DNA from: Acinetobacter guerrae
GTDB lineage: Bacteria; Pseudomonadota; Gammaproteobacteria; Pseudomonadales; Moraxellaceae
Length of the DNA: 64,000 bases
Assembly: GCF_009372255.1 (NCBI RefSeq)
Contig: NZ_LXGN01000004.1
Coordinates: 1-64,000, forward strand
Direction: 5' to 3'
Both the position numbers and the translations under genes were made by a program. The notes beneath the pieces are model-generated. The model saw only the letters and a program-made list of their open reading frames with translations, ran no database searches and was not told where the DNA came from. Positions 47,871 to 55,918 of the stretch are shown here, one piece after another; position 1 is the first letter of the stretch, and every line of letters begins with the position of its first letter.

Positions 47871-47917
47871 TTTCACCTACACTCAAATGAGTTGTAAAAT
47901 CTTTTACTCAGGTGAAA
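47871..47917 (+). promoter_or_regulatory. structured segment before the leuA leader ORF
   Basis: TTTCACCT (47871-47878) is complementary to AGGTGAAA (47910-47917). Inside, ACTCA-AA-TGAGT (47881-47892) can fold by itself, or its TGAGT can instead pair with ACTCA at 47906-47910 around GTAAA-ATCT-TTTAC. These are mutually exclusive. It could be an RNA switch or simply an operator. Confidence 0.4.
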
Positions 47918-47940
47918 CCACTAAGCTTTTTTAATGGTAT

Positions 47941-48039
47941 ATGGAAATGAAATATATTTTTGCTTTTTCCAAATCTACAACTGATTTGACCGCACTCCTG
48001 ATGCTGCGCCAAGCGCGCATACTCTCTTTTTGCCTCTAA
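47941..48039 (+). CDS. putative Leu-rich leader peptide of leuA
   Basis: A 32-codon open frame 119 bases before leuA, reading MEMKYIFAFSKSTTDL then TALLMLRQARILSFCL. Six of 32 codons are Leu (one TTG, three CTC, two CTG), whereas nearby genes use mainly TTA and TTG, so rare leucine codons are concentrated here, as in amino-acid-sensing leaders. Four of them cluster at codons 16-22. No clear U-tract terminator follows, but ACTCCT at 47994-47999, across the CTC-CTG Leu codons, is complementary to the leuA ribosome-binding site AGGAGT (48147-48152). A hairpin TGCGC-CAAGC-GCGCA (48005-48019) lies just after. Its own ribosome-binding site is weak. Confidence 0.5.
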   Translation: MEMKYIFAFSKSTTDLTALLMLRQARILSFCL

Positions 48040-48158
48040 AACAGGCCTCAAAATTTTTAAGCTATTTTTCTTTAAATCATTTTATTTAGACACCATATAT
48101 AAAGTAGTAAGCTGCCTGAAAAAAATTGAGCAAGTGCGCTACGACAAGGAGTTATCTC

Positions 48159-49856
48159 ATGATGTTGGCAGATCCAAGCAAAAAATACCGCCGTATGTAT
48201 CAGCGCGTCGACTTACCTGACCGCCAATGGCCAAATAACGAAATCACAAAAGCACCCATCTGGATGAGTACCGACTTACGTGACGGTAATCAAGCAATTT
48301 TTGAACCGATGGATATTGATCAAAAATTTAAAATGTTCCAGATGTTGGTCAAAATTGGTTTCAAACACATTGAAATTGGTTTTCCTTCAGCGTCTCAAAT
48401 GGACTTTGATTTTACCCGTAAGTTAATCGAAGAAAATCACATTCCAGATGATGTCTATATTGAGGTCTTGGTACAAGCACGTGATCACTTGATCGAACGT
48501 ACTTTTGAATCTTTAGTCGGTGCAAAACGCGCTATTGTGCATATTTATAATGCAAATTCACCGACCTTCCGTCAAAAAGTTTTAAATGTCGATGCGAATG
48601 GCTCTAAGGCTTTAGCCGTCAATGCAGCTAAGAAAATCAAAGAAATTGCAGCGCAATATCCTGAAACAGAATGGGTATTCCAATACAGTCCAGAATGCTT
48701 TTCTGCCACAGAATTAGAAGTTGCTAAAGATGTCTGTGATGCTGTGACTGAAATTTGGGAAGCATCACCTGACAACAAAGTTATTTTAAACTTGCCTGCA
48801 ACAGTCGAAGTCTCAACGCCAAATGTTTATGCAGACCAGATCGAATGGATGCACCGCAATATTGCGCGTCGTGATGGCGTGCTTATTTCAGTTCACTGTC
48901 ACAATGACCGCGGTTGCGGTATTGCAGCTTCTGAACTTGCGATTATGGCGGGAGCAGATCGTGTTGAAGGCTGTGTGTTTGGTAATGGTGAACGTACGGG
49001 TAATGTTGATGTCGCAGCAATTGCCTTAAATATGTACACGCAGGGTGTTGCACCTGAGTTAGATTTTTCCAACATCAACGAAGTAATTGCCACAATTGAA
49101 GAATGCACAGGTTTACCTGTACATCCACGTCATCCTTATGCAGGTGACTTGGTCTTCACGGCGTTCTCTGGTTCACATCAGGATGCAATCAAAAAAGGCT
49201 TTGAATTTCAGAAAAATGAAGAAATCTGGGATATGCCTTATTTACCTATCGATCCGAAAGACTTGGGTCGTGACTATGATGCTGTGATTCGTGTCAATAG
49301 TCAGTCTGGTAAAGGCGGTATTGCTTATTTGTTAGAGTCCAACTACAACGTGGTATTGCCGCGTCGTTTACAGATTGAATTTTCGCAAATTGTGCAACAA
49401 CACACCGACAGTAATGGCACAGAAATTAGCGCAACTGAAATCTGGAATTTATTTCAAGATACTTATGTAAATGCCAAAGAGCGCCATTATACTGCGAAAA
49501 ACTATCGCCTTTCTGACGTAAATGGGACTCAAGCGATTGAATTAGAAATTGAAATTGATGGAGAAATTCAGCAATTGCGTGGTGAAGGCAATGGTCCAAT
49601 TTCTGCCTTCTTAAATGCACTTCAATTACCAATTGACGTTTTGAACTATGAAGAACGTAGTATTAGCTCTGGCGCTAACGCCAAAGCCTTAACCTTAATC
49701 GAAATTCAGGTAAAAGGAACTGGAAAAAGTACTTTCGGCGCAGGTGTCCATGACAACACTGTTACATCCTCAATTGAAGCGATTTTGGCCTCGACCAACC
49801 GTTTAATTGAACAAGGCGTATTAAGCACCGAACAAGTGGCTGCCGCTGCTGTATAA
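48159..49856 (+). CDS. leuA: 2-isopropylmalate synthase
   Basis: First committed enzyme of leucine synthesis: acetyl-CoA plus 2-oxoisovalerate. The protein has 565 residues from ATG at 48159, preceded by AAGGAG at seven bases (an upstream ATG frame from 48126 has none). The catalytic domain shows STDLRDGNQAIFEPMD, SVHCHNDRGCGIAASE (metal-binding His) and GCVFGNGERTGNVD. The C-terminal dimer/regulatory domain that senses leucine is present (FGAGVHDNTVTSS). The size fits the longer (type 2) LeuA group. The long structured leader points to leucine control of expression. Confidence 0.96.
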   Translation: MMLADPSKKYRRMYQRVDLPDRQWPNNEITKAPIWMSTDLRDGNQAIFEPMDIDQKFKMFQMLVKIGFKHIEIGFPSASQMDFDFTRKLIEENHIPDDVYIEVLVQARDHLIERTFESLVGAKRAIVHIYNANSPTFRQKVLNVDANGSKALAVNAAKKIKEIAAQYPETEWVFQYSPECFSATELEVAKDVCDAVTEIWEASPDNKVILNLPATVEVSTPNVYADQIEWMHRNIARRDGVLISVHCHNDRGCGIAASELAIMAGADRVEGCVFGNGERTGNVDVAAIALNMYTQGVAPELDFSNINEVIATIEECTGLPVHPRHPYAGDLVFTAFSGSHQDAIKKGFEFQKNEEIWDMPYLPIDPKDLGRDYDAVIRVNSQSGKGGIAYLLESNYNVVLPRRLQIEFSQIVQQHTDSNGTEISATEIWNLFQDTYVNAKERHYTAKNYRLSDVNGTQAIELEIEIDGEIQQLRGEGNGPISAFLNALQLPIDVLNYEERSISSGANAKALTLIEIQVKGTGKSTFGAGVHDNTVTSSIEAILASTNRLIEQGVLSTEQVAAAAV

Positions 49857-49877
49857 ACGATGTAAAACACTCTTTTT

Positions 49878-49902
49878 GAAAGGATACCTATGGTATCCTT
49901 TC
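49878..49902 (+). terminator. hairpin after leuA
   Basis: GAAAGGATACC-TAT-GGTATCCTTTC is a perfect 11-base stem 21 bases beyond the leuA stop. The following TGTATTATT is only partly T-rich. Confidence 0.65.
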
Positions 49903-49940
49903 TGTATTATTGATTTAAAGATAAAAGGCGAATCGCTCCC

Positions 49941-51104
49941 GTGTCTTTTCCATCTGACTCCGTGGGTTTGGTCACTCCACAAAAGTTTCAATTTGAACAC
50001 CCTCTACATTTAGAATGTGGCCGAAGTTTACCGCGTTTCGAACTGATGGTTGAAACCTATGGTACGTTAAATGCGGATAAATCTAACGCAATTCTCATTT
50101 GCCATGCGCTCTCTGGACATCATCATGCAGCGGGTTATCACCACGAAGATGACAAAAAAGCGGGTTGGTGGGATGCTTGCATCGGTCCAGGAAAAGCGAT
50201 TGATACCAATCATTTTTTTGTGGTAGCGCTGAATAATATTGGTGGATGTAATGGCTCGACTGGGCCGACCTCGCCAAATCCTGAAAATGAAAATCGTCCT
50301 TACGGCCCCGATTTCCCATTGGTCACTGTGCGTGATTGGGTCAAAACCCAAACCATGCTGTCAGACCGATTAGGCATTGATATCTGGTATGCCATTATTG
50401 GTGGTTCTTTGGGAGGAATGCAGGCGTTACAATGGTCGGTGGATTATCCTGATCGCTTAAAAAACTGTGTGATTATTGCCAGCGCACCTAAACTTTCCGC
50501 ACAAAATATTGCCTTTAATGAAGTGGCGCGCCAGTCGATTCTTTCTGATCCAGATTTTTATCATGGTCGTTATCTGGAAAATGACAGCTACCCAAAACGT
50601 GGGCTGATTTTGGCACGGATGGTCGGTCACATCACCTATCTTTCTGAAGAAGCAATGAAACAAAAGTTTGGTCGTGATTTAAAATCTGGCAAATTTATGT
50701 ATGGCTTTGATGTCGAATTTCAGGTGGAAAGCTATCTGCGCTATCAAGGCGAACAATTTAGCCGAAACTTTGATGCTAATACATATTTGATTATGACCAA
50801 AGCATTGGATTATTTTGACCCGTCACGTGAGTATGAACAGTCATTAACTAAAGCGATGGCACAAACTCAATGTCGCTTTCTGGTAGTTTCATTTACAACG
50901 GATTGGCGTTTTGCCCCAGAACGTTCTCAGGAAATTGTAGATGCTCTCATTACCAATCATAAACCTGTGACTTATCTGGATATCAATGCTGAACAAGGGC
51001 ATGATTCATTTTTATTTCCAATTCCACTGTATGTAAAAGCATTACGCGCTTTTTTAGGCGGTGAAGCGCTTTTAAAATCGACAGTACAAGTGGAGGCGAT
51101 CTGA
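49941..51104 (+). CDS. metX: homoserine O-acetyltransferase
   Basis: MetX acylates homoserine in methionine synthesis. The 387-residue alpha/beta hydrolase starts with GTG at 49941. The nucleophile elbow is [12 protein letters not shown] and the catalytic Asp/His lie in [29 protein letters not shown] is the family loop. Some MetX enzymes use succinyl-CoA instead of acetyl-CoA, and the sequence alone does not settle that. Its stop overlaps the metW start by one base (TGATG), a coupled metX-metW pair as in Pseudomonas. Confidence 0.95.
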   Translation: MSFPSDSVGLVTPQKFQFEHPLHLECGRSLPRFELMVETYGTLNADKSNAILICHALSGHHHAAGYHHEDDKKAGWWDACIGPGKAIDTNHFFVVALNNIGGCNGSTGPTSPNPENENRPYGPDFPLVTVRDWVKTQTMLSDRLGIDIWYAIIGGSLGGMQALQWSVDYPDRLKNCVIIASAPKLSAQNIAFNEVARQSILSDPDFYHGRYLENDSYPKRGLILARMVGHITYLSEEAMKQKFGRDLKSGKFMYGFDVEFQVESYLRYQGEQFSRNFDANTYLIMTKALDYFDPSREYEQSLTKAMAQTQCRFLVVSFTTDWRFAPERSQEIVDALITNHKPVTYLDINAEQGHDSFLFPIPLYVKALRAFLGGEALLKSTVQVEAI

Positions 51105-51697
51105 TGCGTATAGACCAACAACTTGCAGAAAAGTGGATTAAACCTGGGTCTAGTGTGCTTGATTTAGGCTGTGGAGATGGCGAATTATTGGCTCATATGA
51201 GCAAAAAACATCAAATTCGTGCTTATGGCCTAGAAATTGATCAAGAAAAGATTGCAATTGCCGTCAGTCGCGGGTTAAATATTATTCAGCAAGACTTGAA
51301 TCTTGGCTTGAGTCGTTTCGCAGATCAATCTTTTGATAATGTGGTTATGGCACAAGCTTTGCAAGCTGTAGATGCACCAGATGTTTTATTACGTGATATG
51401 GTGCGAGTGGGCAAACAAGCCATCATTACTTTTCCAAACTTTGCGCATTGGAAGACGCGCTCGTTTTTGGCTTTGAAAGGAATGATGCCTGTTTCAGATG
51501 CATTACCCTATATGTGGTATAACACGCCCAATATTCATTTATGTACTTTCCGAGATTTTGAAGCACTCTGTGCAGAAAATCAGATTCGGATCATTAATCG
51601 ACTTGCCGTCAATGGAAATCAGCAAGGGAGCTTTTTAAGTAAGCATGTCCCTAATTTGTTTGGTGAAGTCGCAATATATCGAGTGAGCGCTCTATGA
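51104..51697 (+). CDS. metW: methionine biosynthesis protein MetW
   Basis: A 197-residue methyltransferase-fold protein that acts with MetX in the proteobacterial homoserine acylation step. The SAM-type motif is VLDLGCGDGELLAHM, with later NVVMAQALQAV and the MetW-specific FPNFAHWKTR and LPYMWYNTPNIHLCT. It starts within the last base of metX and ends in an ATGA overlap with the next gene, so all three are coupled. Confidence 0.94.
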   Translation: MRIDQQLAEKWIKPGSSVLDLGCGDGELLAHMSKKHQIRAYGLEIDQEKIAIAVSRGLNIIQQDLNLGLSRFADQSFDNVVMAQALQAVDAPDVLLRDMVRVGKQAIITFPNFAHWKTRSFLALKGMMPVSDALPYMWYNTPNIHLCTFRDFEALCAENQIRIINRLAVNGNQQGSFLSKHVPNLFGEVAIYRVSAL

Positions 51698-52281
51698 AAA
51701 AAACATTATTCAGCACACTAGTAGTTGGACTTTTGAGTATTCACGCACATGCTGATTACGTTGCCCAACCACAGTCTATTGCAGCTCAGGCTGCGCACTT
51801 TTCAACCATGAGTGTGAATGACCTGATGAAGGCCGCTAAAGCTGGACAGGCGGGTGCACAGTTTTATTTAGGTTCGCATTACCAGTATGGTAAAGACGTT
51901 GCTAAAGATGAAAAACAAGCCTTTACGTGGTTTAAAGCAGCCGCAGATCAGGGCCTATCTCCTGCTCAGTTAAATGTCGGCCGTATGTATGCAGATGGTG
52001 TAGGCGTTGCTAAAAATGAAGCTATGGCGCGTAAATACTTTGAAAAAGCAGCCAGTAATGGTGACAACCGTGCTAGTTATAATCTCGCCATGATGGAAGA
52101 ACAAAAGAAAAACTATCAGGGCGCGTACCAATGGTACGAGTTATCGACTCGTGATGGCATGTTAGATAATAAAGTGATTAACATGTCACAAAGCAAAAAA
52201 ACTGCTTTGGCTGCCAACTTGACCCAAGATCAGATTCGTCAAGCGGTTGATCGTGCTGACAAATGGATTCAGGCGCAGTAA
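51694..52281 (+). CDS. exported Sel1-repeat protein
   Basis: A 195-residue protein with a Sec signal peptide (MKKTLFSTLVVGLLSIHAHA) and three Sel1-type TPR-like repeats: AGAQFYLGSHYQYGKDVAKD, then SPAQLNVGRMYADGVGVAKN and NRASYNLAMMEEQKKNY, each about 36 residues. It should act as a periplasmic protein-interaction scaffold. It overlaps the metW stop as ATGA, although nothing links a Sel1 protein to methionine synthesis. The coupling may just set its expression level. Function unknown. Confidence 0.8.
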   Translation: MKKTLFSTLVVGLLSIHAHADYVAQPQSIAAQAAHFSTMSVNDLMKAAKAGQAGAQFYLGSHYQYGKDVAKDEKQAFTWFKAAADQGLSPAQLNVGRMYADGVGVAKNEAMARKYFEKAASNGDNRASYNLAMMEEQKKNYQGAYQWYELSTRDGMLDNKVINMSQSKKTALAANLTQDQIRQAVDRADKWIQAQ

Positions 52282-52295
52282 GTTCTTAAAATTTT

Positions 52296-52318
52296 AAAGC
52301 ACCTTCGGGTGCTTTTTG
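52296..52318 (+). terminator. terminator of the metX-metW-Sel1 operon
   Basis: AAAGCACC-TTCG-GGTGCTTT, a UUCG tetraloop hairpin, followed by a T-rich stretch. Confidence 0.9.
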
Positions 52319-52353
52319 TTTTTTAATTTTCTCTTTTTATTCAGGTTTTGATT

Positions 52354-52986
52354 ATGTCTGCACCGCATTGGCTCTCTCAAGGTACTTTAGTTTTAGCCAG
52401 TAACAACAAAGGTAAAATTACCGAATTTGAAAAACTCTTTGCAGAGCTTAAACTTCCTATTGATGTCATTCCGCAAGGGCAACTGGACATTCCAGATGCG
52501 ATTGAAGATGGACTGAGCTTCATTGAAAATGCCATTATTAAAGCACGTCATGCCGCTAAAATTTCAGGAAAACCTGCCATTGCAGATGATTCTGGAATTT
52601 GTGTTCCTGTATTAGACGGCGCACCGGGTATCTACTCAGCACGTTATGCAGGTGATCATGGCAATGACACGGCCAATAATGAAAAATTACTTGATGATTT
52701 GAAACCTTTCCGTCGCTCAGGACAAGTCATTGAAGGCATGTTTGTCTGCATACTAGCGTTGGTCGAACATTCAGAAGATCCGCTCCCGCAAATCTTTCAG
52801 GGCTTTTGGCACGGCGAAATTTTAGAAGTAGCGCGCGGCGAACATGGTTTTGGTTATGATCCTTTATTCTGGCTACCTGAACTTGGCATCAGTAGTGCTG
52901 AAATGAGCAAAGAAGAAAAAAATAAGATTAGCCATCGAGGACAGGCGATGCAACGCTTTCGTGAGAGTTTGATGACTAGATCATGA
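52354..52986 (+). CDS. rdgB: XTP/dITP diphosphatase (RdgB/HAM1 family)
   Basis: House-cleaning pyrophosphatase that removes dITP and XTP from the nucleotide pool. The protein has 210 residues from the ATG at 52354 (a TTG at 52348 is less likely; AGG lies eight bases before the ATG). Motifs are LASNNKGKITEFEKLF, ADDSGICVPVLDGAPGIYSARYAG and GFGYDPLFWLPE, then KNKISHRGQAM at the end. It lies behind the terminator of the preceding operon and so has its own promoter. Confidence 0.94.
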   Translation: MSAPHWLSQGTLVLASNNKGKITEFEKLFAELKLPIDVIPQGQLDIPDAIEDGLSFIENAIIKARHAAKISGKPAIADDSGICVPVLDGAPGIYSARYAGDHGNDTANNEKLLDDLKPFRRSGQVIEGMFVCILALVEHSEDPLPQIFQGFWHGEILEVARGEHGFGYDPLFWLPELGISSAEMSKEEKNKISHRGQAMQRFRESLMTRS

Positions 52987-53033
52987 ATTAAAAAATGAAT
53001 AAAGTATTTATACAACATTAGATACGCGAAAAC

Positions 53034-53165
53034 GTCGTTCGCAACTGTTCGAGACAAACCATAATCTGCAATATATTGTTTCTGCGATATATTATTATGT
53101 AGTGCAAGATAACGAGTTTTGCGAACGACAATGGTTTTGCCTACTTTTGCCAAAACAAAAGTAGG
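53034..53165. repeat. nested inverted-repeat element downstream of rdgB
   Basis: GTCGTTCGCAA (53034-53044) is the perfect inverse of TTGCGAACGAC (53119-53129), enclosing about 75 A+T-rich bases with AATATATT-like repeats. Immediately after, CCTACTTTTG (53140-53149) pairs perfectly with CAAAAGTAGG (53156-53165). The second hairpin may be a terminator; the whole may be a small interspersed element. The rest of the 250-base gap is featureless. Confidence 0.65.
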
Positions 53166-53258
53166 TTTGATCTATTTTCAAACATTATTAATGATAAGAC
53201 ACTCTTTTGAAATAAAGACTTAATAGATTAAATTCTATTGCGCTTCGACCATTTAGAC

Positions 53259-54137
53259 TTAAAAATAAAAATGCAGCAACATCCCATAAACTGCAATCAC
53301 CACACAACTGACAATCGTACCCGACGCAATATACTTCGCTGAAATTCCAGTCCCCTGATAATGGGTTTCCAGTGCCACAATATTTGCCGCAGGCGGTAAA
53401 CAAAACAATAAAAACATGACACCGATATATTGCTGAACATGTGGAATCGGCAGATAAAAATAAGCAAGACTACACAATGCTATACCACAAATGATTTTAA
53501 GCCCCAAAATCATGCTACTCCGTTTTAAGTCATCCATATTGACTTTGGTTCGGCGTAACCACATGCCCAATACACACATTCCCGCAAAAGTCATTCCAAT
53601 CTTACTTACACTATAAATGTGATCAAACCAATAAGTTTCTTGGATATTTTGCAGCCCCATCAGCCTAAATAATCCAGCTAGAACCAAAGCAACAAAAGGT
53701 GGGGATTGCATCACTTTTTTTATAATGACCGATTTTGGCTGTGGCTCTAAAGATACCGCAGTAACGGCCCAGATATTGCCAAAAATAGACCCGCCAATAT
53801 ATAAGGCAACCATAGCAGAGCTAATCTGAGAGCCAAATAAAGCAATTGCAAATGGAAAGCCCAACCATGCCATATTGACGTAGCTAAAACATAATGCGCC
53901 TAAACGATCTTTAAAGAATTGCATAAAAAGCGCATATAGCAAAACTGCAGAGAAAAAACTAAAGAGCATCAAACTTAAACTACCAGCCTGATAAAACACC
54001 ATATTGTAAATAATTACAATCGGAATAAAGACACGGGCAAGTAAGGTCGCAAGGAATGGTTTTATGCGCTCAGAACATCTAGTCTGAGCCAGAAATAGTC
54101 CAATAAGAAAGGCAATAAGAGGGAGAGCTAAATTCAC
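53259..54137 (-). CDS. AEC-family membrane transporter
   Basis: A 292-residue integral-membrane protein with about eight to ten hydrophobic helices, fitting the auxin efflux carrier (AEC) family of small organic-acid or malonate-type transporters. I select the GTG at 54137 (NLALPLIAFLIGLFLAQ follows), preceded by AGGG at seven bases; the longer frame to 54176 has no ribosome-binding site and a polar, Cys-rich start. The repeat-half signature NMAWLGFPFAIALFG and FCLPPAANIVALE in the two halves support the family. Substrate unknown. It diverges from tatA. Confidence 0.82.
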   Translation of the reverse strand: MNLALPLIAFLIGLFLAQTRCSERIKPFLATLLARVFIPIVIIYNMVFYQAGSLSLMLFSFFSAVLLYALFMQFFKDRLGALCFSYVNMAWLGFPFAIALFGSQISSAMVALYIGGSIFGNIWAVTAVSLEPQPKSVIIKKVMQSPPFVALVLAGLFRLMGLQNIQETYWFDHIYSVSKIGMTFAGMCVLGMWLRRTKVNMDDLKRSSMILGLKIICGIALCSLAYFYLPIPHVQQYIGVMFLLFCLPPAANIVALETHYQGTGISAKYIASGTIVSCVVIAVYGMLLHFYF

Positions 54138-54288
54138 AAGAAACCCTGAAATGCAGATGCAATGATCGGATTCCATACTAACATTATTCTATCACAAACC
54201 ATAAATTGTCTTAAAAATGAAATATTTCTGTCACCTTCCTGTCATTGCATACTGTTGAAATATCCACAAACTTTTGGAGGATATAAAA

Positions 54289-54510
54289 ATGGCAGGCTTA
54301 TCGATTTGGCATGTAGTCATTTTCTTAATCGTTGTTGTACTTTTATTTGGTACATCTAAACTCAAAAATCTGGGTAAAGACGTAGGCGGTGCGGTTAAAG
54401 ACTTTAAAAAATCAATTCGTGAAGACGAAGAAAAGGCTGCGCTTAATCAACCTAAAACCATTGATGCAGATGTAAAAACGACTGAACCTGCCTCCTCTGT
54501 CAAAGGTTAA
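54289..54510 (+). CDS. tatA: Sec-independent translocase subunit TatA
   Basis: A 73-residue pore-forming component of the twin-arginine translocase. One N-terminal helix ([16 protein letters not shown]), the [12 protein letters not shown] hinge and an amphipathic helix, followed by a charged tail. The ATG at 54289 follows GGAGG at eight bases; a TTG frame from 54274 overlaps that site. tatB starts 11 bases after its stop. Confidence 0.93.
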   Translation: MAGLSIWHVVIFLIVVVLLFGTSKLKNLGKDVGGAVKDFKKSIREDEEKAALNQPKTIDADVKTTEPASSVKG

Positions 54511-54521
54511 GGAACAGGGTT

Positions 54522-54977
54522 ATGCTGAATGTTGGAATGACAGAAATCCTGTGTTTTGCAGTCATTGCAATTCTGGTTTTAGGGCCTGACAAATTGCCTG
54601 AAGCGGCACGTTTTGCAGGGCGTTGGTATGCCAGAATTAAGCGTCATATCAGCAATATTCAAAATGAAATTGATCGTGAACTCAAAATTTCTGAATTCCG
54701 CAAAGAAATGCAGGATGAGTTAAATCGAATTGAAGCACTCGAACGCAAAGTACAATCTCAACTGGAAGAAATAGAAAAGAGAAAACTTTCCGAATTAGAA
54801 CAAACTCCTCAAAATCATCAGGAAACACAAAAAATTGTTCGAGTGTATTCATTTATTTCAACCGCAAATTATGTTCCGTTTAATACATGGCAGCGACATC
54901 AAAAAATGAATGAATGCGCCCATCAAGAAGCTACCCTGCAACCGACTTCTCCTATTGAACTGAAGATTGCCGTATGA
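54522..54977 (+). CDS. tatB: Sec-independent translocase subunit TatB
   Basis: A 151-residue substrate-docking subunit of the Tat system. It has a short N-terminal helix (ILCFAVIAILVLGPDKLPEAAR, with the Glu in MTEILC as in TatB), an amphipathic helix and a long Glu/Lys/Gln coiled coil to about residue 105. The C-terminal 45 residues are not conserved. It ends in an ATGA overlap with tatC. Confidence 0.92.
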   Translation: MLNVGMTEILCFAVIAILVLGPDKLPEAARFAGRWYARIKRHISNIQNEIDRELKISEFRKEMQDELNRIEALERKVQSQLEEIEKRKLSELEQTPQNHQETQKIVRVYSFISTANYVPFNTWQRHQKMNECAHQEATLQPTSPIELKIAV

Positions 54978-55732
54978 ATCAGCTACCCTCAAACACCCTA
55001 AATACAGCCGAAACATTACAACAAATGCCGCTGACCAATCATTTGATGGTGTTACGCAAACATCTGTTTAAAATTGTTGGGGTAACGCTATTTTTATTTT
55101 TTTGCCTACTTCCTTTTCGTAATTATACTTATCAATGGCTGTCTGAACCGTTACGCACGCAATTACCTGCATCATCATCCATGATTGCAACGGACGTTAC
55201 AGCAACCTTTATGGCACCATTCAAACTGAATCTGTTTGTGGCAATTGTACTGGCTATGCCTTTTATTCTTTATCAATTATGGTCATTTGTTAAACCTGCA
55301 CTTTATGCCAGAGAACGTTATTTAGCTTTACCGTTGTTAGTCGGTAGCATTGTTTTATTTTTTGCAGGCATTGCCTTTGCTTATTTCATCACCCTGCCTG
55401 CGATCTTGCATTTTTTCATTAGCGTTTCACCTGAAACAGTTGCACCAATGACTGATATCAATAGTTATCTTGAGTTCTGTCTTAAACTATTTCTGGTCTT
55501 TGGCTTTACTTTTGAAATTCCAATCATCACTTTATTGCTGATTTTAATTGGTGTCGTAACGACAAAAAGTCTGGCCGAGAAACGACGTTTTATTATTGTC
55601 GGCTGTTTCTTTGTTTCTATGTTTATTACCCCACCTGATGCCATTTCAATGGTGATGCTTGCTGTCCCGATGTGGCTATTATTTGAGATGGGATTGTTTT
55701 TTGGGAAACTACTAGAAAAACCAGCAAACTAA
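54974..55732 (+). CDS. tatC: Sec-independent translocase subunit TatC
   Basis: A 252-residue six-helix membrane protein that recognises the twin-arginine signal. Conserved segments are the N-terminal MTNHLMVLRKHLFK-like stretch (LMVLRKHL), FMAPFKLNLFVAIVLAMPFILYQLWSF begins the central part, and the family E/F region FGFTFEIPI. It is the last of the tatABC set; no tatD follows. The downstream gene is a Tat substrate. Confidence 0.95.
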   Translation: MNQLPSNTLNTAETLQQMPLTNHLMVLRKHLFKIVGVTLFLFFCLLPFRNYTYQWLSEPLRTQLPASSSMIATDVTATFMAPFKLNLFVAIVLAMPFILYQLWSFVKPALYARERYLALPLLVGSIVLFFAGIAFAYFITLPAILHFFISVSPETVAPMTDINSYLEFCLKLFLVFGFTFEIPIITLLLILIGVVTTKSLAEKRRFIIVGCFFVSMFITPPDAISMVMLAVPMWLLFEMGLFFGKLLEKPAN

Positions 55733-55824
55733 AATGACCAAATACGAAACCCTATTGCGAGCTTGAATATTCACATATTCAGGCTTTTTCATTATGAACT
55801 ATTTATTTGATTTTAAAATAATAA

Positions 55825-55868
55825 TGTCTTTAAATTGACTTTAAATCGTAAGAAAAATGTCATGTAAC
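55825..55868 (+). promoter_or_regulatory. Pho-box-like 11-bp direct repeats upstream of phoX-like gene
   Basis: TGTCTTTAAAT (55825-55835) and TGACTTTAAAT (55836-55846) are adjacent 11-base repeats; after one worn unit TGTCATGTAAC (55858-55868) keeps the same 11-base phase. PhoB boxes consist of 11-base direct repeats of this type, so phosphate control is likely. Confidence 0.65.
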
Positions 55869-55918
55869 TTGCCTAGAATCAATGCCACAAATATACCCAC
55901 AAACGTTATGGATTTATT

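Noticed and set aside
48040..48158. Rho-independent attenuator between the leader ORF and leuA
   Set aside because: GCCT-CTAAAAC-AGGC near 48031 is too short and is not followed by a clean T-run.
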